Origin: an uncultured Desulfobacter sp.
Lineage (GTDB): Bacteria > Desulfobacterota > Desulfobacteria > Desulfobacterales > Desulfobacteraceae
Reading direction: 5' to 3'
DNA length: 64,000 nucleotides
Assembly (NCBI RefSeq): GCF_963677125.1
Contig: NZ_OY781882.1
Span: 4,610,501-4,674,500, forward strand
The position numbers were made by a program, and so were the translations under genes. Shown here in pieces: positions 8,575 through 16,578 of this stretch (within the stretch, counting starts at the first letter, position 1; every line of letters begins with the position of its first letter). The notes below the pieces were generated by a model that was given only the letters and a program-made list of their open reading frames with translations, searched no databases and was not told the origin of the DNA.

Positions 8575-8832
8575 ATGAGAAACGACGGCTATTACACTGA
8601 CCTGGATCATCCCTCTTTCCAGCACCCTGCAGGTATAGAGACTTTACAAGCAATGCCTTCCCATCATCTGTCCTGCCTGGAGCAAACCCGGATAAAGCAT
8701 GCTCAACTGGCGTTTAAAGATTATTTTTGTCCGTTTTGCGGTGAAGTATTATTCCGGGGCAAGGTCCGGGATTATAAAATGGCCTGCCATAAATGCAACC
8801 GCCTTGTTGACAGCGCAAAACTTGAAGAATAA
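8575..8832 (+). CDS. Small zinc-ribbon protein, function unknown
   Basis: 85 aa. The C-terminal half contains CPFCG (about residue 52) and CHKC (about residue 71), a four-cysteine zinc ribbon. The N-terminal part is His-rich (PSHHLSC) with no domain that I recognise. AGAAGGGA precedes the ATG. It is the only + strand gene inside the flagellar block and ends 16 bases from the stop of the convergent FlhB-like gene. It may be an RNA- or protein-binding adaptor. A link to motility is suggested only by location. Confidence 0.7.
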   Translation: MRNDGYYTDLDHPSFQHPAGIETLQAMPSHHLSCLEQTRIKHAQLAFKDYFCPFCGEVLFRGKVRDYKMACHKCNRLVDSAKLEE

Positions 8833-8848
8833 TGATTTGTGAAGTTCA

Positions 8849-9136
8849 CTATGACTTTTTTTTAGGAGCTTCGGCATTGGCCCCATAAACAAACGCAAGA
8901 AGTTCGGCCACTGCCACATATATTTCAGCCGGGATTTCCTGACTGATGTCCAGGGATGCCAGGACCTCTACCAGATCCGGATCATCCTTTACCGGAACCC
9001 CATGCTCCAAAGCCAGGGCGATGATATTTTCAGCTACCTTTCCCTGGCCTTTGGCTGTTACCGCTGGTGCCGCATCCTTAAGCCGGTCATATTTAAGGGC
9101 AACGGCTTTTTTTATATTATTGTCTTTTGGTGTCAT
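8849..9136 (-). CDS. Stand-alone FlhB C-terminal-like protein
   Basis: 95 aa, similar to the cytoplasmic domain of FlhB downstream of its NPTH autocleavage site: AVALKYDRLKDAAPAVTAKG, then GKVAENIIALALEHGVPVKDDP, then VAVAELLAFVYG. The full FlhB of this window (18868-19935) shows the matching VAENIKKIARENDVPVVED and AVAELLAYVYG. It resembles the FlhX/YlqH group, which may substitute for the cleaved FlhB fragment in export switching. Two bases separate it from the FliK-like gene upstream, so the two are probably a functional pair. Confidence 0.88.
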   Translation of the reverse strand: MTPKDNNIKKAVALKYDRLKDAAPAVTAKGQGKVAENIIALALEHGVPVKDDPDLVEVLASLDISQEIPAEIYVAVAELLAFVYGANAEAPKKKS

Positions 9137-9138
9137 GG

Positions 9139-10755
9139 TTAAACCACAATATTGAGACCGTGCATGTCATCGGGTGTTTTCATGGAAAGCATTAAACTGG
9201 TCGGGGCAATCTGTTCCGGCTTAGCGACCTGGCAGTCGATGTTTCCTGCCTGATATCCAATTTTTGACAGGCGTTGTCTCAACTCTGTAATTTTAGGGAT
9301 AAGGTGGTCACAGATTGCCTGATTTTCCAGCAGAAATCGGCCGGAAATCGTTTTATCCAGAATAGAAAAATCCGCCCGTAAAGGGCCAAGAACCGTCATA
9401 TTCAATAGAAAAGAAATGCTGAGCATTTTTTTTGTATTTGCTGAGCCTGCTTTGCCTGTGTCCACCATAAGTTGACCAAAATCAAAGCCATTCTCCCGCC
9501 ACACAGGAAACGGCAACAGAAATCGAGCACCATCCTGGGGTTGTCCGCTGTCCCCTGATTTGACATTTACCTGGGCAAAGTGATCCAACGCATCTGAGAT
9601 ATGTTTTAATACGGTGGCTTTAACAGTTGTTTCAGCAGTGGTTTTATCTGAGTCACTTTCCATGCCGGTAAGGGACAACGTGGCCGCTTTCAGATCCTGG
9701 CCCGCCAACTGTTTGATCACTTGGGCAACCGTTTTTTTATCCGGGGCATCTTCAAGACTGTGTGCCAGTTTCTTTTCAAAACTCAGGCCCATATTCTCTA
9801 TGATTTTAGGCAAAAAATGATCATCCCGAACATCGGATTTCAGGGAAAGCCCCATTAGAATATCATTCAGAAGCGGTTCTTTGGCCTGGCTAAGCGCACT
9901 TAAACCCAGGAAAATTTTTGCCGGGGAAAAGGATTGAAAGGGTGTGGGCCGAAACGATTCTTTTGTCTCGGCACGTGTCTGTGAATCGGGCAAGGCTGTT
10001 TGCACGAAAGGCATCGGGCTTTCAGCATTCTTTGCGGAGCCTGCTGTTTGGCTGGATACAGGTACTGACGGAGTCGGAATTGGCTTTAGCACAATACCGT
10101 CCGGGGAGTGGATCACTTTCATGGGAAGATTCATGCCCCGGTCCAAAGTAAGCTGGGTGGAAACAGATAATTTTTGGCCGCTTACAAGCAGTTGGGCCCG
10201 GTTCTGGGCGGTAACATCAAGGACTTTTGCCTCCATTGTTTGACCGGGTTTTATACCTGATTCGATCGATGTGGAAGACGTTTGTTTGCCGGGAAGAATT
10301 TTAAGCGCAGCATCCGTGCCGGTGGAAGACAGCGGAAGGGACGAAGATAAAGAGGTGGATGGAACCGGTTTTAGCACCGGACCCTCCCGGGTGGCAACAG
10401 CGGTCAAGGTCAGCGACATGCCCGGCTTTAATGACAGTGACGTTAAAACGTCAACTTTTTGACCGGCCGACAACGGTTTGCCGGGTGGATTTGAGAGGCT
10501 TGTTGAGGTTGTTGAAACAGGTTTTTTCCCGGCACCTGACAGATGTTGTGTGTCCTCCTGAACAAGCGCCCCCGAGCCGGGGCCGATTTCTGATTTTCCT
10601 GATAAAAGCAGTTGCACGCGATTTTCAGGTTTGACATCAAGCACCTTTGCATCGACAATTTGGCCCGGCTTTAAATTTATGAGATCCGACAGGCGGGAGT
10701 GTTCGTGATTGGCGCTGATAATTTTCAAGGCCGCAAAGGGCAGGCTGGGGATCAT
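9139..10755 (-). CDS. FliK-like hook-length/export protein (YlqG-like position)
   Basis: 538 aa, low complexity in the N-terminal two thirds with repeated KPGQ-[IT]-[VM]-[DE]-AKVLDV-x-x-[EQ]-NR segments at about residues 29 and 169, and Ser/Pro/Thr-rich linkers. The C-terminal ~130 residues form a compact domain (FLLPFPVWRENGFDFGQLMV ... GRFLLENQAICDHL) resembling the Flg_hook domain of FliK and its paralogues. The ATG overlaps the upstream stop (ATGA). It is followed at once by the FlhB-like gene, as in ylqG-ylqH pairs. A separate FliK is encoded at 24669-26726, so this is probably a paralogue with another export role. Confidence 0.7.
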   Translation of the reverse strand: MIPSLPFAALKIISANHEHSRLSDLINLKPGQIVDAKVLDVKPENRVQLLLSGKSEIGPGSGALVQEDTQHLSGAGKKPVSTTSTSLSNPPGKPLSAGQKVDVLTSLSLKPGMSLTLTAVATREGPVLKPVPSTSLSSSLPLSSTGTDAALKILPGKQTSSTSIESGIKPGQTMEAKVLDVTAQNRAQLLVSGQKLSVSTQLTLDRGMNLPMKVIHSPDGIVLKPIPTPSVPVSSQTAGSAKNAESPMPFVQTALPDSQTRAETKESFRPTPFQSFSPAKIFLGLSALSQAKEPLLNDILMGLSLKSDVRDDHFLPKIIENMGLSFEKKLAHSLEDAPDKKTVAQVIKQLAGQDLKAATLSLTGMESDSDKTTAETTVKATVLKHISDALDHFAQVNVKSGDSGQPQDGARFLLPFPVWRENGFDFGQLMVDTGKAGSANTKKMLSISFLLNMTVLGPLRADFSILDKTISGRFLLENQAICDHLIPKITELRQRLSKIGYQAGNIDCQVAKPEQIAPTSLMLSMKTPDDMHGLNIVV

Positions 10756-11351
10756 CTGGATTTCTCCATTGCAATAAATTTTTCCTTGAGGTCAATGACA
10801 AGCGCAACCTCCCCTTTGGGTATGGAAAGCCTTTCTGCAATGGTGTCAACATCCATCTTTTGATAGTAAAGATCAATGATCCGTTGCTGCTGATCGAGAA
10901 CATCGGTCTCTTTGTGATATAAGGCCGTCGCTCCTTTGGGCTGGGTATTAAGCAGGGAATTGTGATGGTTTTCAAGCTGGCTGTAAAGGGTGTTGGCCCG
11001 GGACAGCAGTAGATTGATGCTGATGATTTTTGAATCCAGAGACTTGTCAAGTTTGCGGGTCAGCGCCTGCTTCTCTTGTACCAGTCGTTCAAATTCCACG
11101 GCCGCATCCTTTGAAGCCTCCAAAATCGGTTCAATCATCGCAGAGGTTTCCGTCAGCACCTCCCTGGCTACAACCTGGGCTTTTTCACGCGTCTGGGCGG
11201 CAATGTCGTCAAAATCATTTTCCTGCATTGGGTTAGGACTGCGTTGAAGTCGATTGGCCCGCCGGATAAAAAGACACAGCAGGAAGATTAAAAACAGATC
11301 AATGATTAGAGATAGGACAACAAGAAACTCAGTGGGAACCTTCAGCATCAT
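10752..11351 (-). CDS. Membrane-anchored coiled-coil protein, DUF6115-like
   Basis: 199 aa. One N-terminal membrane helix (FLVVLSLIIDLFLIFLLCLF), then a long charged coiled coil to about residue 130, then a small helical C-terminal segment (IIDLYYQKMDVDTIAERLSIPKGEV) that reads like a helix-turn-helix and resembles DUF6115. Such proteins occur in flagellar clusters of several phyla with no proven role. ATGA overlaps at both ends (with the 104-aa gene upstream and the FliK-like gene downstream) show strong translational coupling. ATG at 11351 or 11348. Confidence 0.65.
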   Translation of the reverse strand: MMLKVPTEFLVVLSLIIDLFLIFLLCLFIRRANRLQRSPNPMQENDFDDIAAQTREKAQVVAREVLTETSAMIEPILEASKDAAVEFERLVQEKQALTRKLDKSLDSKIISINLLLSRANTLYSQLENHHNSLLNTQPKGATALYHKETDVLDQQQRIIDLYYQKMDVDTIAERLSIPKGEVALVIDLKEKFIAMEKSR

Positions 11352-11662
11352 GCCGTGGTATCTAGAAGTCTGCCCGGTCCATCCGGGTCCGGCGGCAGGT
11401 CATCTTTAGGTGGTTGTTTCTCTGCACGTTTGGCCTTCAGGGCTTCTTTACGTTTTTTCTTTTCGTTTTCCTTCTCTTTATCCTTTTTCAAAGAGAGCGT
11501 CTCTTCGCTTTCCTGAACCGTTGTGTTTTCTTCCACCTGCTGATTTTGCTGTTGCACTGCGGCCTGATCAGGATCCGGTTTAGGAGACTGGATCTGGTGG
11601 CTCAAATCCTGGGCAATACCGGATTGCTGAAAAATCTGGTTATGTCCATGAACTGTGGTCAT
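11348..11662 (-). CDS. Charged protein of unknown function in flagellar operon
   Basis: 104 aa, no domain recognised. The middle is a Lys/Glu-rich helix (KKDKEKENEKKKRKEALKAK) flanked by Gln-rich and Pro/Asp-rich segments; likely mostly disordered or coiled coil. ATG at 11662 follows AGGGAAC. It overlaps the next gene by ATGA and starts 12 bases after the acidic FliL-like gene. Its place in the operon suggests a flagellar function, not otherwise supported. Confidence 0.55.
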   Translation of the reverse strand: MTTVHGHNQIFQQSGIAQDLSHQIQSPKPDPDQAAVQQQNQQVEENTTVQESEETLSLKKDKEKENEKKKRKEALKAKRAEKQPPKDDLPPDPDGPGRLLDTTA

Positions 11663-11674
11663 TTGTTCCCTGCA

Positions 11675-13588
11675 TTAAGTTGCTTTAAAAGATTTAAAGC
11701 TGATCTTGTCAATATATTGGGGGGGTAACACCTTTTTCAATGAAGTTTCCACACCCCACAGCAGATCAGCTTCAGTCACCTCATTATTATTTTCCGATAC
11801 CAGCCGGGTCTGGATAGCCCCGTATATTAAATCCCGGTAGAAGGCAAGATTATTGTTTATTTCATCATAAGCCCTTTGATCTGAATAATCAATAGATACA
11901 TCTGCATACACATAGGTCATGGTCCGGCTTTGATCGGATGCAAGAATTATAAAATCTGTTAACAAAATGGTTCCTGACCTTCGGCTGGGCGGTAAAATCG
12001 CTCCATCTCCGGAAATATTTGTCTGGCCGTCCCGGATAAGATCAATTTCCGTCAAAGAGGCGGTCTGTTTTTCAGGCAATGGGACAGGTTCATTTGAAAA
12101 AAACAGAAAATAACTTAAGGGAACGGATATACCCATAAACAGCAGGACAGAAGCGGCAGCAAGTACGATTTTTGACTTGAAAAGGGCTTTTATCTTTCCG
12201 CCTTTTTTAGACGCGTCTTCCGCAGATGCTTCTTTGGGGGCGGATATTTCAGCACCTTCAATACCTTCCAGAACCACCTGATCCGCATCGGGTTTCAGGT
12301 CTTGGGACTGGTCCGCCGGATCAGACACATCGTCGTCTCCCTCAATATCGCCGAGTAGATCTTCATCTTCCTGATCTGCGGCCATGAGCAGGGTATTGAT
12401 GTCGTCCTGGGATATGAGGATGTCCTCATCTTCATCCAGAAAATCATCGGTCTCATCTGACTGCTGGAGAAGGGCATCAATATCTTCCTGGGTGACGTCA
12501 TCCTCTTGTTCCTGGACGGTATCGTCCTCCCAGTCATCATCAGTTTCAGAGATCTGTTCTATTTCGTCCAGCAGCGTATCATCTTCGTCGTCGCCGTCAT
12601 CTGTTTGACGTTCCCCCGTATCCCCTTCCAGATCATCCTGGACCGGAAGGCCGGCCTCAATCAGGGCATCCATGGCTTCCTGGGTGAGCATACAATCCGC
12701 TGCATCTGCAGCCTGGTCTTCATCTATGGGGTCATCTAAGGGGTCTTCATCCCGGTCCAAAGCTTCGGTAACCGGCGCATCGTCAACCGCCTCGTCCTCA
12801 TCTTCCTGGATTTGCTCCGTCACATTGTCCATGGTTGATTCAGGATCTAATGCCTCAGGTTCTGGTTCCGTTTCTGCTGCCGGAACCGGTTCAGAATCTA
12901 AGACGTCATTTTCCTGGGTATCGTCGTCACTCATTGCGCCCTGAATATCTTCCAGTGAGATCAACTCGTCATCATCGCCATCATCCATGGCGTTGTCGGA
13001 ATCATCATCCTGGTCGGGTCCGTTGAGTAGACTGTCAATATCATCCTGGGACAACTCGCCGACATCGTCTTGTTCGGGGTCGTCATCATCCATGGCATTG
13101 TCGGTCATCATGCTGTCGATGTCGTCCTGGGACAACTCGCCGGCATCTTCTTCTCCGTTGTCGGAATCATCATCATCCTGGTCGGGTCCGTTAAGCAGAC
13201 TGTCGATGTCGTCCTGGGACAACTCCCCGGCATCCTCTTCGGGGGCCTCGTCATCGATGGTATTATCGGTCATCATGCTGTCGATGTCGTCTTGGGACAA
13301 CTCTCCAGCATCTTCTTCTCCGTTATCGGAATCATTATCATTCTGGTCGGGTCCGTTAAGCAGGCTGTCAATGTCATCCTGGGACAATTCGCCGGCATCG
13401 TCCTGTTCGGGGTCGTCGTCATCCATAACGTTATCGGTCATCAGACTGTCGATGTCGTCCTGAGATAGTTCGCCGGCATCTTCCTCCTCGATGTTAGACT
13501 CTTCTTCATCCTGGCCGGAATCGTTGAGCAGACTGTCTATATCTTCCTGGGAAATTAGATCGTCTTCTTCTAAAATTGTATCTGACAT
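11675..13588 (-). CDS. Acidic FliL-like membrane protein with repeated FliM-type CheY-binding peptides
   Basis: 637 aa. Residues 1-470 are extremely Asp/Glu-rich and contain about eleven copies of a short helix motif. Seven are nearly canonical (LSQDDIDSLL, LSQDDIDSMM, LISQEDIDSLL, about one per 30 residues); four are looser (VTQEDIDALL, LISQDDINTLL, LTQEAMDALI, LISLEDIQGAM). The motif matches the CheY-P-binding N-terminal peptide of FliM; the FliM encoded in this window begins MSEILSQDEVDSLLDG. One membrane helix lies at about 473-497. The C-terminal ~105 residues look like a FliL periplasmic domain (TDFIILASD ... TYVYADVSIDYSD ... SLKKVLPPQYIDKISFKSF). RBS AGGGGG; sigma-54-type promoter at 13673-13687. 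Separate fliL at 23704-24312. Confidence 0.8.
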   Translation of the reverse strand: MSDTILEEDDLISQEDIDSLLNDSGQDEEESNIEEEDAGELSQDDIDSLMTDNVMDDDDPEQDDAGELSQDDIDSLLNGPDQNDNDSDNGEEDAGELSQDDIDSMMTDNTIDDEAPEEDAGELSQDDIDSLLNGPDQDDDDSDNGEEDAGELSQDDIDSMMTDNAMDDDDPEQDDVGELSQDDIDSLLNGPDQDDDSDNAMDDGDDDELISLEDIQGAMSDDDTQENDVLDSEPVPAAETEPEPEALDPESTMDNVTEQIQEDEDEAVDDAPVTEALDRDEDPLDDPIDEDQAADAADCMLTQEAMDALIEAGLPVQDDLEGDTGERQTDDGDDEDDTLLDEIEQISETDDDWEDDTVQEQEDDVTQEDIDALLQQSDETDDFLDEDEDILISQDDINTLLMAADQEDEDLLGDIEGDDDVSDPADQSQDLKPDADQVVLEGIEGAEISAPKEASAEDASKKGGKIKALFKSKIVLAAASVLLFMGISVPLSYFLFFSNEPVPLPEKQTASLTEIDLIRDGQTNISGDGAILPPSRRSGTILLTDFIILASDQSRTMTYVYADVSIDYSDQRAYDEINNNLAFYRDLIYGAIQTRLVSENNNEVTEADLLWGVETSLKKVLPPQYIDKISFKSFKAT

Positions 13589-13672
13589 AACTCCCCCTAA
13601 AAATTTAAAAAAATGAATATGGCTTTACTGTTTTATGCAGATTTACTTTATTTATACTTTATTTATAGTAAA

Positions 13673-13687
13673 GCAAATATCAGGCCA
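13673..13687 (-). promoter_or_regulatory. Sigma-54-type promoter for acidic FliL-like operon
   Basis: The - strand reads TGGCCT GATAT TTGC, matching TGGCAC-N5-TTGC in all but two weakly constrained positions. It lies about 85 bases upstream of the gene at 11675-13588, in the short gap after fliA, and would drive the five-gene operon down to the FlhB-like gene. The adjacent AT-rich stretch 13625-13672 contains a repeated TTTATACTTTATTTATA pattern. Confidence 0.65.
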
Positions 13688-13698
13688 AATAAATCAAA

Positions 13699-14445
13699 TT
13701 ATGTTCCATAACTATTCAAATTAGCATGTAATTTCACCAGAACCGCCGTATGGATCTGACATATCCTGGATTCAGTCAAAGACAAAACTTCTCCAATTTC
13801 TTTCAAGGTCAGCTCGTCATAATAGTAAAGGGAGATAACCATCTGCTCTTTTTCCGTCAATTTTTTGATGGCCTTCACCAGAATGGATTTCAGTTCTGCC
13901 CGGTAGAGGTCTTCTTCGGGATTTTCCTCACCTCTGAGACCGGCTTGAAAACGGGTCTGGGAAGATATATCATTTTTTTTGGTCTTGATGAAATCATCCA
14001 GACTGAGAACAGCCGCGCCATGTATATCGGTCAGCATATTCTGGTACGTTTCCAGATCTACGCCTAAAACTTCACATATTTCATCGTCATCGGCCGGCCG
14101 CCCCTTTTCGTCTTCAATGGTTTTTGCCGCCCGGGCGATATCCTGGATTTTTTTTCGCATGGATCTTGAGTAAGTATCCATACTGCGCAATTCATCTAGA
14201 ATGGCGCCTTTGATACGATAACGGGCATAGGTCTCAAGGCTGACATGTTTGCTTGGATCAAATTTGTCCACCGCATCAATGAGGCCTAATGAACCTGCTG
14301 ACATCAGTTCGTCAAAGAGCACGCTGGCAGGCAGACGCATGGCGAACCGGGAGGCAATGTATCGGACCAGATATGCGTAATTGACAATGCTTTCCTGCCG
14401 CCAGGCTTCCCACGCCGCCTTGTCTTTTTTAAAGGGGTATTTCAT
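13699..14445 (-). CDS. fliA: Flagellar sigma factor FliA (sigma-28)
   Basis: 248 aa. Alternative sigma factor for late flagellar genes such as flagellin. Region 2 is clear (NYAYLVRYIASRFAMRLP, FDELMSAGSLGLIDAVDKFD, ETYARYRIKGAILDELRSMD) and region 4 ends ESRICQIHTAVLVKL. It belongs to the fliL-to-fliA operon but is separated from flhG by 135 bases that hold repeat C copy 1 and an imperfect hairpin. The anti-sigma gene flgM is not in this window. ATG at 14445 has AAGGAAAC at rather long spacing. Confidence 0.97.
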   Translation of the reverse strand: MKYPFKKDKAAWEAWRQESIVNYAYLVRYIASRFAMRLPASVLFDELMSAGSLGLIDAVDKFDPSKHVSLETYARYRIKGAILDELRSMDTYSRSMRKKIQDIARAAKTIEDEKGRPADDDEICEVLGVDLETYQNMLTDIHGAAVLSLDDFIKTKKNDISSQTRFQAGLRGEENPEEDLYRAELKSILVKAIKKLTEKEQMVISLYYYDELTLKEIGEVLSLTESRICQIHTAVLVKLHANLNSYGT

Positions 14446-14530
14446 GGAAATAGTATTGTTTCCTTTCGTACAATGACCATAATCATTTTTTATATGAAAG
14501 TCTGGCTAAGTTACTCAGATCTTTCAACCT

Positions 14531-14586
14531 ATGTTTTGGGCCGTGCCTGGATGCTGATAGACCGGCTCGGCCCATGGCCGTTATTG
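14531..14586 (-). repeat. Structured repeat C, copy 1 (flhG-fliA gap)
   Basis: On the - strand it starts at the flhG stop codon: TAACGGCCATGGGCCGAGCC, then a loop (GGTCTATCAGCATCCA) and GGCACGGCCC, giving a 9-of-10 paired stem. It is followed by a second, imperfect hairpin with TGAAAG/CTTTCA arms and then the fliA leader. It has the same orientation as flhG and fliA. Other copies: 24396-24417, 36602-36652, 40438-40480, 49937-49990, 62352-62400. Confidence 0.8.
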
Positions 14587-15474
14587 GGCCGCCGCAAACA
14601 CCCGGTTCATAAAAAAGGTCAGATTCCCCTGGTTCTGGTTCGTTCTACCGTCATTCAGCAGCGTTTTTGCAATATCGGACATGGCATCGGCTGCAGGGCT
14701 GTGCTTTACATTATCCAAAAGGATGCTGCGATTTCGAACCGCTTTTTGCAGGGCAGGATCAAAGGGAATATAGCCGCAATATTCCAGAACCACATTTTTT
14801 AAAAATTTATCCAGGGCATTGCTTAAAGATCCGTAAACTCTTTTGGCCCCGTTTCGGTTGTCCGCCATGTTTACCACCAGTTTAAAATGCTTTATGCCGT
14901 ATTCCTGGGACATGACCTTCATCAGGGCGTAGGCATCGGTAATGGAGGTGGGTTCTGTGGTGGCCACCACCAGGCATTGGTCCGCAGATGCGTTAAAATA
15001 GAGCACATTGGATGAAATACCGGCCCCGGTATCCAGCAAAATGATGTCTGCCATATCGGAAAACGCTTCGAATTCAGACAGCAGTGTCAGTTTTTCACCT
15101 TCGCTGAAACGGGTCAGATCGGCAAATCCTGATCCCCCGGGCAAAATGCCGATACCATGATTCGTTGTCACCATTACCTGGCGCAATGTTTTTTCCCCGG
15201 ATACCAGATGGCGGATGTTATATTTGGGTCTCAAGTTAAATACGATGTCAATATTGGCCAAGCCTACATCCGCATCTATGATGACTACCCTTTTGCCCAG
15301 TCGTGTCATGGCCACGGCCAGGTTTCCCACAATGTTGGTTTTACCCACCCCGCCTTTACCGCTGGTCACCGCTATGACCCTGGGATATGCACTGCCTTTG
15401 GAATCTTTGATCCGTTCCCGTTTTTGCATCGCATTTGTCCTGGCCATCTGCCGCAGTCCTTTTGCCTGATCCAC
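14581..15474 (-). CDS. flhG: Flagellar number regulator FlhG (MinD-like ATPase)
   Basis: 297 aa. MinD/ParA-type ATPase that limits flagellar number, partnering FlhF. Deviant Walker A TSGKGGVGKTNIVGNLAV at about residue 36, switch regions VVIIDADVGLANIDI and ILLDTGAGIS. The N-terminal DQAKGLRQMA block is the DQAxxLR motif that activates the FlhF GTPase. It starts with GTG at 15474, immediately after the flhF stop, with AAGGAG inside the end of flhF. Its TAA stop coincides with the first bases of repeat C copy 1. Confidence 0.96.
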   Translation of the reverse strand: MDQAKGLRQMARTNAMQKRERIKDSKGSAYPRVIAVTSGKGGVGKTNIVGNLAVAMTRLGKRVVIIDADVGLANIDIVFNLRPKYNIRHLVSGEKTLRQVMVTTNHGIGILPGGSGFADLTRFSEGEKLTLLSEFEAFSDMADIILLDTGAGISSNVLYFNASADQCLVVATTEPTSITDAYALMKVMSQEYGIKHFKLVVNMADNRNGAKRVYGSLSNALDKFLKNVVLEYCGYIPFDPALQKAVRNRSILLDNVKHSPAADAMSDIAKTLLNDGRTNQNQGNLTFFMNRVFAAAQ

Positions 15475-16578
15475 CTAATCTCCTTTGGGCTCTTTTTTTA
15501 GAATTATCTTTAAAAGCTCATGGCGGTCCGGGATAATCAAATCCTCGGGCACCTTTTGGCCGTTGGTCACCAATGACACCGGCAAGTCGTGGCTTGCCAC
15601 CTGGTCAAGAATTTTCCCGCATCTTTTTGTCTCATCTATTTTTGTAAACACATAGGTATCTGGATTAAATACGGAAAAAGCAGATGCCGCTTCTTTCATA
15701 TTAATCAATTCAGAAGTAACACTCAAGGTTAAATGAACGCTGATCTGGAAATCATTTTTGATCAGCTCAAGGATTTCGTCAATTTTTTCCTTGTCATAAT
15801 GGCTGTGCCCGGCCGTATCAATCAGTACCAGATCCATGGATTTCATTCGGTCCAGGGCGCATGCCAGATCCTGGCGTGAAAAGGCCGGTACACAGACCAG
15901 CCCCATGATGCCGGCATAGGCTTTGAGCTGCTCAAAGGCCCCAATCCTGTAGTTGTCTATGGAGACCAGCCCCACCTTCATTTTACGGGTAAAGCTCAGA
16001 CAGGCGGCCAGTTTGGCAATGGTGGTGGTTTTTCCTACACCCGTGGGTCCCACAAAGGCCGCCACCTGGGGAAGTCCGGAAGAGTTCTGCCGGGTGAAAA
16101 AATCCTTGGTACGAAATTGATCCAGGCAAAGCCCCATCACTTTCTTTTTTAACTGCCTCATTTGCGAAACCTTATCAAGGTCTTGATCCAGTTCTGTAGC
16201 CGCTTTTTGGACAAGCTCTGTTGCCAGGCGCTCGCTGACACCGCAACGAAGCAGAGAGGCAAGCACACCCACGGATTCAAAATGGTTGCACAAAATAGAT
16301 TGCACACCGGAACCCAAACCTGCCACTGAGAGGATGTCCTTGATCTCCGCAATATCCGACTTCAGGGTCTCCACATCCTGCAAAACAGGCGCGTCAGGCT
16401 TATCATCTTCGCTTGAAGGCATTGCCGCCTCAACTTCGAACATGATTTTCCCGTAAGGGTCTTTGGGTGATTTGGGCACCTTCCGTGTGGAAAGAATCAT
16501 GGCATCGGGCCCAAGTTCCTCCTTGACGCCGGCAAGGGCTGTCTGGATACTGGCTCCCCTGAAAATTTTTTTATCCAT
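15475..16578 (-). CDS. flhF: Flagellar placement GTPase FlhF
   Basis: 367 aa. SRP-family GTPase that marks the pole for flagellar assembly. N-terminal basic/B domain (MDKKIFRGASIQTALAGVK), N domain at about 100-160, and G domain with VGPTGVGKTTTIAKLAA (G1), DNYRIGAFEQLKAYA (G2), LVLIDTAGHS (G3) and TKIDETKRCG (G4). The start overlaps the flhA stop by 8 bases. With FlhG it indicates polar flagella of controlled number. Confidence 0.97.
   Translation of the reverse strand: MDKKIFRGASIQTALAGVKEELGPDAMILSTRKVPKSPKDPYGKIMFEVEAAMPSSEDDKPDAPVLQDVETLKSDIAEIKDILSVAGLGSGVQSILCNHFESVGVLASLLRCGVSERLATELVQKAATELDQDLDKVSQMRQLKKKVMGLCLDQFRTKDFFTRQNSSGLPQVAAFVGPTGVGKTTTIAKLAACLSFTRKMKVGLVSIDNYRIGAFEQLKAYAGIMGLVCVPAFSRQDLACALDRMKSMDLVLIDTAGHSHYDKEKIDEILELIKNDFQISVHLTLSVTSELINMKEAASAFSVFNPDTYVFTKIDETKRCGKILDQVASHDLPVSLVTNGQKVPEDLIIPDRHELLKIILKKEPKGD

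Noticed and set aside
12987..13468. Long + strand frames over the acidic repeat gene
   Set aside because: Mirror readings of the Asp-rich tandem repeats; low-complexity Ser/Trp or Val/Gly products with no start signal.
11675..13588. Reading the Asp-rich repeats as a calcium-binding RTX- or EF-type protein
   Set aside because: The repeated unit is an LSQDDIDSLL helix between acidic linkers, lacking the GGxGxD or EF-loop pattern.
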